Below are positions 25,968 to 35,967 of a stretch of DNA of 42,359 nucleotides, piece after piece. The notes beneath the pieces were generated by a model. The model was not told the origin of the DNA, made no database searches, and saw nothing but the letters and a program-made list of their open reading frames with translations. The position numbers and the translations under genes were made by a program. Every line of letters begins with the position of its first letter. Within the stretch, counting starts at the first letter, position 1. The stretch is from an uncultured Pirellulaceae bacterium (GTDB lineage Bacteria; Planctomycetota; Planctomycetia; Pirellulales; Pirellulaceae). Location of the stretch: the NCBI GenBank assembly GCA_937921995.1, contig CAKZVF010000122.1, forward strand, positions 1 through 42,359. The letters are read 5' to 3'.

Positions 25968-26434
25968 TCATATCAAGCGCCGACGCTGGCTAACCGCGCC
26001 CAATGCGAACAGCAAGAAGATTGCGGAAGTCGCCGGTTCCGGAATAGCACTCAGCCCAAACCCCTGCCAATGAGACTGATAGCCGGTGGTAAAAATTCCT
26101 CCACTGTTGTCGCCAATGCTAAGCACGTAGTTAGTGACAAGCAATTCCCTCTGGTTGTCAGTATCAAGGAACTCAATCCGGAGAACTTGATCCAGTCAAC
26201 AAGCTGTCCTGAGGTGGCGTCTTTGACGTAAACCAAGTTGTTAGTGTTGACCACTTCCGCGACCGCAGCATCGTGGGCCGAACGATGCATCAGGTATCCG
26301 ACCGCGCAATGGGTTGCGTGTTTGTCTACGAATATTGGTACCGCATTGACGGCATAGTCTTCATCTTCAATCTCCTCAAGGGAAGCGGACGCCCTACCCC
26401 AAAAATATAACTGACGATCCGCGCCAATCAACAT
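25968..26434 (-). pseudogene. Frameshifted, 5'-truncated PEP-CTERM protein gene
   Basis: The first frame runs from 26434 with protein-like sequence (SLEEIEDEDYAVNAVPIFVD, then VVNTNNLVYVKDATSGQLVD). Near 26192-26194 the coding sense passes into another frame that reads DQVLRIEFLDTDNQRELLV and YVLSIGDNSGGIFTTGYQ. That frame ends in a complete PEP-CTERM tail, IPEPATSAIFLLFALGAV then SQRRRLI, with stop at 25968-25970. One missing G in the GACTGGATC stretch would rejoin the frames. There is no signal peptide, no ribosome binding site, and a stop two codons upstream, so the 5' end is also lost. Either a decayed gene or, for the shift alone, a sequencing error. Confidence 0.65.
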
Positions 26435-26587
26435 TTTTTAAGAACTTGTGTCCTCTTGGTTACTCTTTCGGCGATAACGTTGTCCGTTGCCTTAATAAGC
26501 AATGTCGTGAAGAGTCAACGATTGGGACGCCAACGTGCAATCAATTTGGCTGTTGCTATCCCATCTTAGAGACCGTCTGCACAGAAT

Positions 26588-27874
26588 CTAGTTTCCACTA
26601 AGCATCGCGATAAACGGATTGATATCCAAAAAGTCCACGATCCCATCTTCATTGATGTCTGCTTCCCTTTGATAGCCAATCTGAAGGAAGGAGATAAAGG
26701 GCGCGATGTCCAAAAAATTCACGACGCCGTTATGGTCGCAATCACCAAGAGGATAAGTCGTGGCGTCGATCAGCCCGAAACGCAAATTTTCCAGATCAAA
26801 TCGCTGGTCCTGTCGATTTCGGATAATTAAACGATCGAACAATTCAGTGCTTTGTACTCCATAGGAGAAAAAGTGAAATCCGCCTCGGTCGTCAACCGTT
26901 GCCGACGAAACGAAGTCGTCACCGCTGTATAACTCAAATGTTAGCGTCTCATCTCCGGTAAGAGACGCGCGCGTACGAATCTCTGCAGACACCGTGTTGA
27001 TCGCATTGTCAAAGCGCAGTTCGAGGTCCACATCAAACCCGAAATTGATGAACATACTACCATCGGACGGATCGAATTCGCGGTTGTAAACGGCGTTGGG
27101 AGCAGACGCGGCGGTTGGCCCTTGGCCGGTATCATTGCGCGTGCCCTCATCCAAAAGATTAAAACTTACCGGTGAAATGCGATTGACCGTGTTCGACGGC
27201 GCGAACCCTGCGTCATCAAACGTGATCAACTGTTCGCTGCCGTCGTAAGGGCTAAGATCGAAAAACGTCACCGTCGGAATCGGCACGGTAGAGTCCGCAT
27301 TCATAAACGTTCGAAACCCCATTGCCCCACTTCTTGGCCCCCAAATGTTTTGCCAGAAAAGATAATGCGTACCGGCGGTATAACTACTGCCATCTGAGGT
27401 GCTGGACCAGATCATCCACGGAGGAGCGCCCCAATTCGAAAGATTAGTTCGACGAGGAAGGATCGCAAATTGATCTCCAACTTCAAAATTGATGTTCTGG
27501 CTGGAGAAGTCTGCCGTTGTGTATTGGCCGCTGCTGCGAAAATCTGTCTGTAGCGGGATCATACTATTAGCAATCGTTACGCTTCCAAGCAGGTTGTTGA
27601 ATTCAGGGCCTCCCGATGCATTGAGACCAAACAGGTCAATAACCAGATCACCGCTTGCGATCGCATCAGATTGATAAATCTTAAGATCGATATGAGAAAG
27701 CTGCCCCGCAATGCCAACCGTGACGGTTTGTGCGTCCCTTTCACCTATCGCCGAGCCGTTTATATTGGACGGGGTAACCGAACGCTGGTCCAAAACTTGA
27801 GCGCAGGAATTGGCTGCCAATGCCGCCGAGATCAAGAGTCCAATCAATGACATCAGTAGAGAATGTATCTTCAT
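26588..27874 (-). CDS. Secreted protein with C-terminal dockerin-type EF-hand repeats
   Basis: The start is the ATG at 27874, which begins a good signal peptide (MKIHSLLMSLIGLLISAALA, cleavage near SCAQ). A longer frame upstream has no signal and unlikely composition. The 428-aa product has a beta-sandwich-like N-terminal half, with WGAPPWMIWSSTSDGSSYTA as a recognisable patch. A second domain follows with an LELRFDNAINTVSAEI strand pattern. The last 50 residues form a dockerin-like pair of Ca-binding loops, DCDHNGVVNFLDI and DINEDGIVDFLDI, each followed by a PFI..L helix. Such C-termini are abundant on planctomycete exported proteins and are thought to mediate surface attachment. It is transcribed in the same direction as the giant-protein operon, 161 bp downstream. 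Confidence 0.85.
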   Translation of the reverse strand: MKIHSLLMSLIGLLISAALAANSCAQVLDQRSVTPSNINGSAIGERDAQTVTVGIAGQLSHIDLKIYQSDAIASGDLVIDLFGLNASGGPEFNNLLGSVTIANSMIPLQTDFRSSGQYTTADFSSQNINFEVGDQFAILPRRTNLSNWGAPPWMIWSSTSDGSSYTAGTHYLFWQNIWGPRSGAMGFRTFMNADSTVPIPTVTFFDLSPYDGSEQLITFDDAGFAPSNTVNRISPVSFNLLDEGTRNDTGQGPTAASAPNAVYNREFDPSDGSMFINFGFDVDLELRFDNAINTVSAEIRTRASLTGDETLTFELYSGDDFVSSATVDDRGGFHFFSYGVQSTELFDRLIIRNRQDQRFDLENLRFGLIDATTYPLGDCDHNGVVNFLDIAPFISFLQIGYQREADINEDGIVDFLDINPFIAMLSGN

Positions 27875-28035
27875 CAAAATTCTTCGCCTAATAATGGATG
27901 GGTGAAAGTAGAGCAACCTTGATTGTACATGCAGCAAAATTGCCATGCAAATCGGACTAAGGACTGTCTTTGATGTTTCACCTAAATGCGCTCGTTCGGC
28001 TTCAAAATGGTTTGTCGTCGGAATCGAAACCGCGT

Positions 28036-31000
28036 TCAACCCACACGCAAGGCATCGGGCCAGATCCGGCGGGTGGCCCAGTCGATGAAGAGGATGATTG
28101 CGGCTGCGAGTGCGATCAAACCGTAGACGGGGAAGAATGCCGAGGCGACGCTGATCCAGCCGCCGATCAGAAGACCAATGGTGGCGACCAAGCGCAGACC
28201 AGGCTTCTGCCATAGCCAAGCCAGAAACCAGCAACCGATCGCTGCGCCAAGGCAAACACCAAGCGTGATCGCAACGGACGTCCATCGAGAAAACGATCGC
28301 GTATCCAAGGGTCGAACGATCACGGTCGCTTTGCCGCGCGGTGACTTGAAGTAAAAGTCGACGCCGCGCTGGGGAAGTTCAATGTCCAAACTTGAAAGCG
28401 CTGATTCCAACACGCCTCCGGTAACAACGGCCTGATTTAATTTTTGTACCAGCGCTCCCGCTTTGTCAGTGCCGAAAAGGTCCATGTCGTCATCAAAATT
28501 ACCAGCCAGATCTCCATCTCTAAATCTGGAATCGCGGTTCATCATCTCGATTGGTTGGCCGCCTTGCTCTCGCGCTTGAAGCAGCAATTCATCAACTTCA
28601 CTTTCGTCCTGCAAGGTTAACCCAAGTTGATCCTTCGCCTCGCCGAAGGGGTTGGCGGTGTCGATCAGATCTCCCGTCAGTTTTCTTCCATTACCGGATT
28701 GAGAGATTTCTTTCCCTGAGGCAACTTGTCCCTGATCGCCTTTGATAATGGTGTTGGAGTAACTGATCGAATCGTCCAGCTGAACATTGTTTTGCCCGAT
28801 GACGATGGGCGCGTTTGTGGGGGCCGGAAGGTTCGGTGCTCCGAACTGTTGAACCCGTTCGTTCACCCCGTATTCCTGCTTTCCTTGCTGTTGGCCTTGT
28901 TGGAGCTGATTGCGCGACAACCATTCGCCGTCGAATGATTTCTTGGCCTTGCCAGTTTGCTTGGTGGAATCCACCGAGCCACGCATGCCCATCATTTGTT
29001 CGTTTAGCTTTCGGGAGTCGTCATAAAAATTCGAATACCCTCGGGTGACCGAGTTGCGGGCGATTCGCGCTTCCTGTGTTTCAATCAGCCCGTTGAGATT
29101 TGCACGGTTGTCGACCAAAGCTTCGGATTTCTGCGTGGTTTGTGCTCGGAACGATTGCTCCGCTTGTTCGATCTCATCGTTGTTGGACTTGACCATATCC
29201 AAAACCTGCTCACCGCCGCGCTGATTACCGTAATCGCCACCAGATTCGTACGCGAGCATGTCTTTTTTGAGCCGCTTCAAGTTGCGGTAGGCACGCTTCT
29301 GCGCGTAGCTGCCGTACATGGAAGATTCGAGTTGGATCTGCTGAGTCAGCTGTTGGATCTGGCGACTTTTGTAACTTAGATATCCCTCTTCTAGTTTGCC
29401 TTGGTCATCCACCTTGGTCATCGTTCCACCAAAATTCATCCACTGATGCGAATCGGGCAACCGCAAATGCAGTTGGCTCAGCTGCACATTAATATTCAGC
29501 GTCTCGATCACCGGAAATTCAACTTCGCTAAAATTGGAAAACTGTCCCAACTGACCGCCGTACTTCAACTGAACGGGGTAGTCCAAGTCTCCCAGCTGCG
29601 TCTTCACCAGCGGAATCCGTAACCGCCGTTCGTTCGCCGCTGCCGGCCAAGCCACCGGTTTGACCGGCTGTCCCTCCACCACAACGGTCAGCAATTGAGC
29701 ACCTTCGGGTAGTTCGATCTCAAGATACTGTTCGGACCGATTGTTGACCTGGAAATTCTGCAGCGCTCGGTAGGCACCGCTGGAATCGACCACCATCGTC
29801 GTTTTGGAAAACTCAATGCTGGCCGCGACGGTATCGAATACTTCTCGCCGCGTCGTTTCATATTGAAGCACCGGCAGGTCTTTTTGATCCGCGGCCACAT
29901 AAGCCATCGTTACTTCGCCACCGCCCAGTTTCTGCTTCAGTTTGCCGAACGCTTTTAGCTGTCGATTCAGAGACTGGAAATCCGTGCCCGGAATCACACT
30001 GATCTCATCGCGTCCGGCATTCTGCAACGTGACAAACCTCTGCTCCGTGACGCCGGTCAACACGCGTGCGACCGGGACGTTTTGCCGATCGCTACTTAAC
30101 TGCCGATCGTTTTCGACAACGACGCGGAACGAGTCAATCACTTCGTCTTGCAGATTCAACGTCACACGCACAGCGTCCGCGTTACCGGCCACATCGTCAA
30201 CGATCGTTTCACTGACCAATTTCGCGTTGATGCGTGCATTACGCATCGTGGCCGGAAGATCGAACTGGATCTGGCGAATGCCGGCCTGCTGGATGTTAAA
30301 ATCCAACAGAATCGTTTCCTCAATCGCAAACAACGTGGTCCTCACGTTGGTCACCGTTTCGACCGTGACACGAGGTGCGATTTTTTCCAGTCGCAGCGTC
30401 GCGTCATAATCGGCGGTCCGCGTTCGCAGCACCGCGCGGGTCAGCGATTGCTGGTCACGATTGAGCCACCCTTGCACGGTTTTCAACAAAACCGTTTCGC
30501 AGTTACGCAAAGCATCGGTCGAAACGGACAAGGCCGGATCTACTTGGATCGCCATGAAGCCGTTCTGCTCCCCGACATCATTGATCTTCACGCGTGGCAC
30601 GTTCATCTGTTCCGCACCCGAGTACGCCGTCAATTCGGCGTCGACGATGATCGAAAAATCATCCGCCACGCCCGCCGGAAAGAAGAGCTGTACGCGCTGG
30701 ATATCGTCCACCATCTCCGTTGACCAAGTTTCCTTCAGACCGGTCGCCAAGGTTCGGATCTCGGCATCCTTAGGTAAATCGAAGCTCAGGTCATAAATAG
30801 GACGTTTGCCAACATCGACCTTAATCTTCATCTCAAGATCGGCTTCGCTTTGGCCAATCCGCAGCACCGACTGCATTTCCGCTTTGATCGTGCGCAGCAC
30901 CAGATTCGCCTGTAGCCCGATCCTGAACGGAGTGGTGACAAACTGAAGGAACTGAAACGGTTCGATACCCAAAGGGCTTGATTTAACATCAATGCCGGCG

Positions 31001-34000
31001 ACGTCGATGCGACACTCAAATTGATTTTTGTCGATACGGTTGGCGGCCGTTTGCCCAGTGGTTTTGAGTTCGATGATGGGGCTTTTTCGAATCGTGTAAA
31101 CCCCTTTGTGAAGCGCTGCCCCTTCCACGGTCAGATACGGCGCGTCGAAATCTTTGGCCCTCTGGTCCACGCTAAAGTCGCGCTGAGACAGTTCGATCGT
31201 GAACGTCTCCTTGTCTTTGGCAGCGCTGAGCGTCGTGACGTTCAGGCGGCTTGATTCACCGTCTTTCTTCACATCCCACGCTCGCACGTTTTCACCGTTG
31301 ACTTGTTCGACCAGAAACCCCTCGGGCAAATTCAAAGTGAACACGTCTCGTTCGCCCCCTCTAAAATCAAGTTCGACGCGCCACGTCAAACGCAGCCCGT
31401 CTTCCCGGACGTCAAAAACGGCTTCGGATTGAGCGGTCAAGCTTTGGTCGACCGTTTGCGTGGCGGTGGATGGCTTCCACTGAAGTCGCAACGATCCATC
31501 GGCGCTAAGAACGGTTTTGATCTCCTGATTGGCTGTGGCTTCGATCGAACGCCGGTCGGCATCTGAGTCCAAACGAACTTCGGTCGCTTCGTCTAACGAT
31601 TTGATCTTCAGTCCGCGCGTCAGCCCAACCGGCAACCGTGCGTTGAGCATCCGCCAGCCGCCCTGTCGATCGGGTTTGATCGCAACGGTGAACTCTAACG
31701 TTTTCGTGCCGCGGCCCTCCAAGTGCAATTGGACGACGCTTGAATTTGCCGGCTTCTGTTGGCTGGATTGTTGTTGTCGTTGTTGCTTAGGTTTCTTCTT
31801 ATTTGAGATCGGCTGAAACTGAAGTTTTGCCGGCTGCCCATCGACCGAGGCATCGGCCAGCGCTCCGCCCATCAACGGCAAGGCAACCGACACCGGGGCA
31901 TCAGTCATCAAGTCAATGACCAGTTTCCCACGGATCGAGACATCTTCGTCAAGCGTTAATTCAACGGAGTAGTCCGCCGATGAAAGCACGTAATCAACAG
32001 GAGAGTCGATGGATTTTGGCTGTGAACGGTCGTCGGTTTTGTTGATTAGGCTCAGATAGTGTTCGTACGGCAGCAACAAACGATCCGCTTTCTCGCGGCC
32101 TCTGGGATCTTCGGCGTCAAAGGGAATGATGACAGCGTCATTGGGAAGTTTTACATTCCGATCCGATTGCAGTTCCACGATCAGGCGCTTTAGCTCGGCC
32201 GCGTCGTTGACGACTTGTTGAGCCCCGGTTTGATTTACAAACGAAAGTGAACAGGCAATCAGCAATAGATACAGCGGCATTTGCCGCGCCACTTGCGTGA
32301 ACGACCGGCCCAGCAGTTTGACCAAACCGGCCACGATGAAATAGAGCCCGACGAACACCGCCGCCATAATCGCCAGGTCAACGATGGTTCGGAACGCATC
32401 AAAGGATGCGCCCACCAGCGGTGCCAGGCAAGCAACCAAAAGGACCGCCATTAAAAAAATCACTTTTGACTTGCGCCTGCGATGGGTCAACAGCACGCCC
32501 AATGCTGCAATCAAGATCGCCAAAGCGATCGCGATCCAGTTCACTCGCGCTTGGTTCACAACGGTGGCGGTCAGCGTCGGTTGAGCGCCGAGGTTATAAA
32601 ACTCGATCGCGTTGCCGGTATCGGTCAGCTGGATATCCAGACTTCTCAGTCCGCTGAGCGCCCAGAGGTTCGCTTTTCTCTGTTGGGGATCGCGGCCAAA
32701 TCTTCCTCCCGCAGCGACGCCACCTCCAGCACCACCTCCAACTCCAAAACCGCCATCAACGTTGCCTCCAAGACCGCCTCCAACACCGCCCACAAGCCCT
32801 TTCTGTTCACCAGGGGCACCCCAAAATTTGCCTCTTTGCCTTTTACTCCTCGATAAATCTTCATCACTCCCTTCTTGGGGCGTTTGGAGGGTGCCAGGAT
32901 AAACTGGTTGAAGCTTTTCGTTGAGCTCCCAACCGGATGACAACTGTTGATCCGCGGAAAACGGATCATCTGTTTCGCGCTTAAAATCAATTTCTTTCTC
33001 GGATAACACCGGCGGTTTCGCCGGTGCAGCACTCACCCTGGACTCCGCGCTATCACTGTAGATGCCCGACGATTTTACCGCCGCCTCGCGTACCTGTTGA
33101 ACATAAACCTCACCAACGCCGCCTCCCAAACGGTAGATCCAATCGCCCAACTGCCTGATTGGCGATCGACGCGCAACCAGTTGATCCGATTGAAATTTCC
33201 CATCGCTGTGAGAAACGCTGAACCCGTCAGGCATGATCAGCCGCCAGTGCAAATCGACCAACGGCACCGGTTCTCCCTGATCTTCGCCCGCTTCGTTCAA
33301 CCACAGCGTAGGTGCCTGCGCCTCTACCTTGCCCACCAAAGAAAAATCGCTCGCCGGCGATTCAAACACCAACTGCAAATCCCGGAGCTTGCCCGTTTTA
33401 TTTCCTATCAAACTGATTAAAAGGGTTCCGTCTTGCAGCTGCGGTTTGGCGGGCTGTCCGTCCAATCGCACCGACCACAGCGTCGCGTCCTCGGGCAGTT
33501 CCACACGCATAAAAGGTTGTTGCTTGGTCACCAGTTGAAAACGTGCCGCCGTTTGAGCTTTTCCATTGCCAGAAATTGACGTGACCATCTCCGCGCGTTG
33601 AACGATGGCGCTGGGCAATCGGTAAATCGGTCTGCGCACGCTTTTCACCGCCAACGACAAATTCTCATTGGGCCATGAATAGGCCCCCAGCAAATAGCGG
33701 CCCGGTTGGCAGACGGCTTCTGAAAATTCGCCAACGTCGACCGCGCGACCTTCGGTTTCGATTGCAATATCCAGTTCGCTGCTGCCCTCGACGGCAAACA
33801 TCGACGACTGGAAGTCGACATCGTTGACCAAGACGGGCGACAGCTGGATCTCCTCCAGTTCAGATTCTTCCAGCGGCACTTGATAGTCAACCAACAGATG
33901 AACCTGCCCTTTTTTGGGTTTGGCAAGCTGAACGATCCATTGCCGCGCGGTTTCGGTGTCGTTGCTGCGATAATCCTTCAGCGCATCATCTTTGGCCCGA

Positions 34001-35967
34001 ATCGAAATGGATTTGGGTGAATCCAGCGGCAGTTCAAACTTAAACTCACTCTCCCCCGCCTGTTTGATGTCATAAATCAATTCGGCGTGAACCATCATCT
34101 GCGTCGGGTGAATCTTCACGTAGTTATAAGTACGCGCGATAACCGACGGCTTGAGTCGCTCCAATCCAAGGTTCAATTTGTAATCGGATTCCTGGAATTG
34201 ATAGGCCAGCGGTGCCTGGTTTCGGTCCAACTGAAATTTTTGTTTGTCCGTTTCATCAAGAATTTCCAGTTTCGCAACATTCGCCGGTTTGATTGCCAAA
34301 TCCTCATTGGTCGATACCGCGATTGCGCCAGTGTGTTTTGTCTCGCCTTCAATCACGACCGAGGGGAATTCAATTTGGTTCGATTTCCATTTCTCAAGCC
34401 ATCCATCAGGCGTTGCACTGGCGCGGAAGAATACTTTGGTCGCCGAGGTGGCGGAGATCTCCTTCGACAATCGCACTAGAAACTCGGGACTGTCATCGAC
34501 GCCGACGCGATCAAACGGAATAGGTTTCCCCTCAATCCCCGTCAGTTCGTTCAGCCTCCACAAATTGGGCAGTTTCATTGTAAATCCAAACCGAGCGTCA
34601 TGCCGACTGATCAAGGAGATGCCGCCCTGAAGCTCTAGCAATTGATCACCAATCACCAATCGCGAGCTGGACTTCACAATCAATTCGGGATCGGGCACGG
34701 AGAAGGTCGAGGCGATCGAGTAATCTTTTTGTGGTGCGTAGAACGCGGCAACGACGGCCGCCGGATTCGCTCGGCCTGTGGATTTGATGGATTCAGGAAT
34801 CGCCGCAAGCAAAAACGCATGATCAATCGGAATGACTCCGTCGGAGACCAGCTTTGCCGATTTGAGCTGGATGTCCGCCAGAACTCCGACAACAGAAACG
34901 TGACCCGCGACATCGACCGGACGTATGTCATCGGATTTCCATTGACCAACGGCGCTCTGGTTACGAGCCGCCGTAATATTCAAAACGAAATCGTCGCGCG
35001 TCGGTTGCCGAAGCTTCACGACCAATCGCTTGCCCGTTTCATCGGCGTCCTGAGGAGGATCTTTGATCTCCCAAGTGCTGAGCAATTCCGTCGCGACGTT
35101 GCTGACCTGAAATCCCTCGGGCACTGCAAATTCGGCTTGTTCGACGGCTCCGTGGATCACGTTCATGGAACACGTCACATGCATCTCTTGCGTGTGAGGC
35201 GTGAGTTTATGGATTAAAACGCTACGCGAAACGGTGACCTGTTCGTCCTTGAGCAGTCGATTGTTCAGCGACATCACGATGTTCATCGCGCCGCGGTTGG
35301 CCAGCATGTCAAACTTCGTTGTGTCGCCTTGCGAATCGTAGACGCGACTGGCAACGGGGACACCGCTTTTCACTTCTACGTTTCCGGGGACGGTCAAACT
35401 GAAACGAGTCGCCGAAGGAGACGGCAATTGGATCGACATCGACTGCCGGGCGGCGGCGGTTTGCATTGGCACAGTCAGTTCAACATTCAACGTTTGCCGA
35501 TTTGTGTTGGACGTCAACAGAACGATCTGCCCTTTCTCGTTCCGCCACAGCTTGGCCGGTTGGTCGTCCAGCGACGCGCTGCCGATGGCGACACCACTGA
35601 AGGGTAATGGAATTTGCACCAATCCTTCGTTCAAAGCTTCGACGATCAATTCGCCACTGATGGTGGCAACGCCCTCGGAGATTTCTCCGGTGTATTTGGC
35701 CGAAACGATGGCGCTGTCCAGGGGCGCACGTTTTATCTCTTGCGAGCGAGCGGACTTCAGAAGCTGTTCGTATTCGTCGCGCGATAAAAGCACGCGGTTG
35801 GAATTTCCCTCCAGCAAGATGTCCAGACTTTCGATCGGAACAAAGATCTGCCGTTGAAATCTCTTCGGTGATTTGGCGCTGGTTGGATTGCCTTGCGATA
35901 AAGCGGGGTCTGTCAGCCAATTTAGGCCGGCCATCACGCCGATGAGTATCAAGAATGCTTTATTCAT
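28036..35967 (-). CDS. Giant membrane protein (2643 aa) made of two fused homologous extracytoplasmic modules
   Basis: The start is the ATG at 35967, overlapping the upstream stop by 8 bp (ATGAATAA) and opening a signal peptide (MNKAFLILIGVMAGLNWL). Module 1 runs to about residue 1135: IFVPIESL (41-48), LSRDEYEQLL (61-70), DDQPAKLW, a late LDGQPAKP, and a Gly-rich linker (about 1056-1090). Three membrane helices (about 1139-1228) follow. A new signal-like segment, MPLYLLLIACSLSFVNQTGA, begins at 1230 and starts module 2 with IIPFDAED (1280-1287), LLLPYEHYLSL (1297-1307), DGQPAKLQ and VEGQPVKP. A Gln-rich coiled coil (about 2190-2350) and terminal helices (about 2560-2640) close it. I recognise no enzyme. 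The beta-rich composition suggests a large envelope scaffold. Confidence 0.85.
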   Translation of the reverse strand: MNKAFLILIGVMAGLNWLTDPALSQGNPTSAKSPKRFQRQIFVPIESLDILLEGNSNRVLLSRDEYEQLLKSARSQEIKRAPLDSAIVSAKYTGEISEGVATISGELIVEALNEGLVQIPLPFSGVAIGSASLDDQPAKLWRNEKGQIVLLTSNTNRQTLNVELTVPMQTAAARQSMSIQLPSPSATRFSLTVPGNVEVKSGVPVASRVYDSQGDTTKFDMLANRGAMNIVMSLNNRLLKDEQVTVSRSVLIHKLTPHTQEMHVTCSMNVIHGAVEQAEFAVPEGFQVSNVATELLSTWEIKDPPQDADETGKRLVVKLRQPTRDDFVLNITAARNQSAVGQWKSDDIRPVDVAGHVSVVGVLADIQLKSAKLVSDGVIPIDHAFLLAAIPESIKSTGRANPAAVVAAFYAPQKDYSIASTFSVPDPELIVKSSSRLVIGDQLLELQGGISLISRHDARFGFTMKLPNLWRLNELTGIEGKPIPFDRVGVDDSPEFLVRLSKEISATSATKVFFRASATPDGWLEKWKSNQIEFPSVVIEGETKHTGAIAVSTNEDLAIKPANVAKLEILDETDKQKFQLDRNQAPLAYQFQESDYKLNLGLERLKPSVIARTYNYVKIHPTQMMVHAELIYDIKQAGESEFKFELPLDSPKSISIRAKDDALKDYRSNDTETARQWIVQLAKPKKGQVHLLVDYQVPLEESELEEIQLSPVLVNDVDFQSSMFAVEGSSELDIAIETEGRAVDVGEFSEAVCQPGRYLLGAYSWPNENLSLAVKSVRRPIYRLPSAIVQRAEMVTSISGNGKAQTAARFQLVTKQQPFMRVELPEDATLWSVRLDGQPAKPQLQDGTLLISLIGNKTGKLRDLQLVFESPASDFSLVGKVEAQAPTLWLNEAGEDQGEPVPLVDLHWRLIMPDGFSVSHSDGKFQSDQLVARRSPIRQLGDWIYRLGGGVGEVYVQQVREAAVKSSGIYSDSAESRVSAAPAKPPVLSEKEIDFKRETDDPFSADQQLSSGWELNEKLQPVYPGTLQTPQEGSDEDLSRSKRQRGKFWGAPGEQKGLVGGVGGGLGGNVDGGFGVGGGAGGGVAAGGRFGRDPQQRKANLWALSGLRSLDIQLTDTGNAIEFYNLGAQPTLTATVVNQARVNWIAIALAILIAALGVLLTHRRRKSKVIFLMAVLLVACLAPLVGASFDAFRTIVDLAIMAAVFVGLYFIVAGLVKLLGRSFTQVARQMPLYLLLIACSLSFVNQTGAQQVVNDAAELKRLIVELQSDRNVKLPNDAVIIPFDAEDPRGREKADRLLLPYEHYLSLINKTDDRSQPKSIDSPVDYVLSSADYSVELTLDEDVSIRGKLVIDLMTDAPVSVALPLMGGALADASVDGQPAKLQFQPISNKKKPKQQRQQQSSQQKPANSSVVQLHLEGRGTKTLEFTVAIKPDRQGGWRMLNARLPVGLTRGLKIKSLDEATEVRLDSDADRRSIEATANQEIKTVLSADGSLRLQWKPSTATQTVDQSLTAQSEAVFDVREDGLRLTWRVELDFRGGERDVFTLNLPEGFLVEQVNGENVRAWDVKKDGESSRLNVTTLSAAKDKETFTIELSQRDFSVDQRAKDFDAPYLTVEGAALHKGVYTIRKSPIIELKTTGQTAANRIDKNQFECRIDVAGIDVKSSPLGIEPFQFLQFVTTPFRIGLQANLVLRTIKAEMQSVLRIGQSEADLEMKIKVDVGKRPIYDLSFDLPKDAEIRTLATGLKETWSTEMVDDIQRVQLFFPAGVADDFSIIVDAELTAYSGAEQMNVPRVKINDVGEQNGFMAIQVDPALSVSTDALRNCETVLLKTVQGWLNRDQQSLTRAVLRTRTADYDATLRLEKIAPRVTVETVTNVRTTLFAIEETILLDFNIQQAGIRQIQFDLPATMRNARINAKLVSETIVDDVAGNADAVRVTLNLQDEVIDSFRVVVENDRQLSSDRQNVPVARVLTGVTEQRFVTLQNAGRDEISVIPGTDFQSLNRQLKAFGKLKQKLGGGEVTMAYVAADQKDLPVLQYETTRREVFDTVAASIEFSKTTMVVDSSGAYRALQNFQVNNRSEQYLEIELPEGAQLLTVVVEGQPVKPVAWPAAANERRLRIPLVKTQLGDLDYPVQLKYGGQLGQFSNFSEVEFPVIETLNINVQLSQLHLRLPDSHQWMNFGGTMTKVDDQGKLEEGYLSYKSRQIQQLTQQIQLESSMYGSYAQKRAYRNLKRLKKDMLAYESGGDYGNQRGGEQVLDMVKSNNDEIEQAEQSFRAQTTQKSEALVDNRANLNGLIETQEARIARNSVTRGYSNFYDDSRKLNEQMMGMRGSVDSTKQTGKAKKSFDGEWLSRNQLQQGQQQGKQEYGVNERVQQFGAPNLPAPTNAPIVIGQNNVQLDDSISYSNTIIKGDQGQVASGKEISQSGNGRKLTGDLIDTANPFGEAKDQLGLTLQDESEVDELLLQAREQGGQPIEMMNRDSRFRDGDLAGNFDDDMDLFGTDKAGALVQKLNQAVVTGGVLESALSSLDIELPQRGVDFYFKSPRGKATVIVRPLDTRSFSRWTSVAITLGVCLGAAIGCWFLAWLWQKPGLRLVATIGLLIGGWISVASAFFPVYGLIALAAAIILFIDWATRRIWPDALRVG

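Noticed and set aside
27875-28285. 137-residue N-terminal extension of the dockerin protein frame
   Set aside because: It runs antisense-free through the 3' end of the giant gene in another frame and lies before a clear signal peptide, so it is not translated as part of the protein.
30148-30723. 191-aa rightward frame inside the giant gene
   Set aside because: It is antisense to continuous module 2 coding sequence and resembles no protein.
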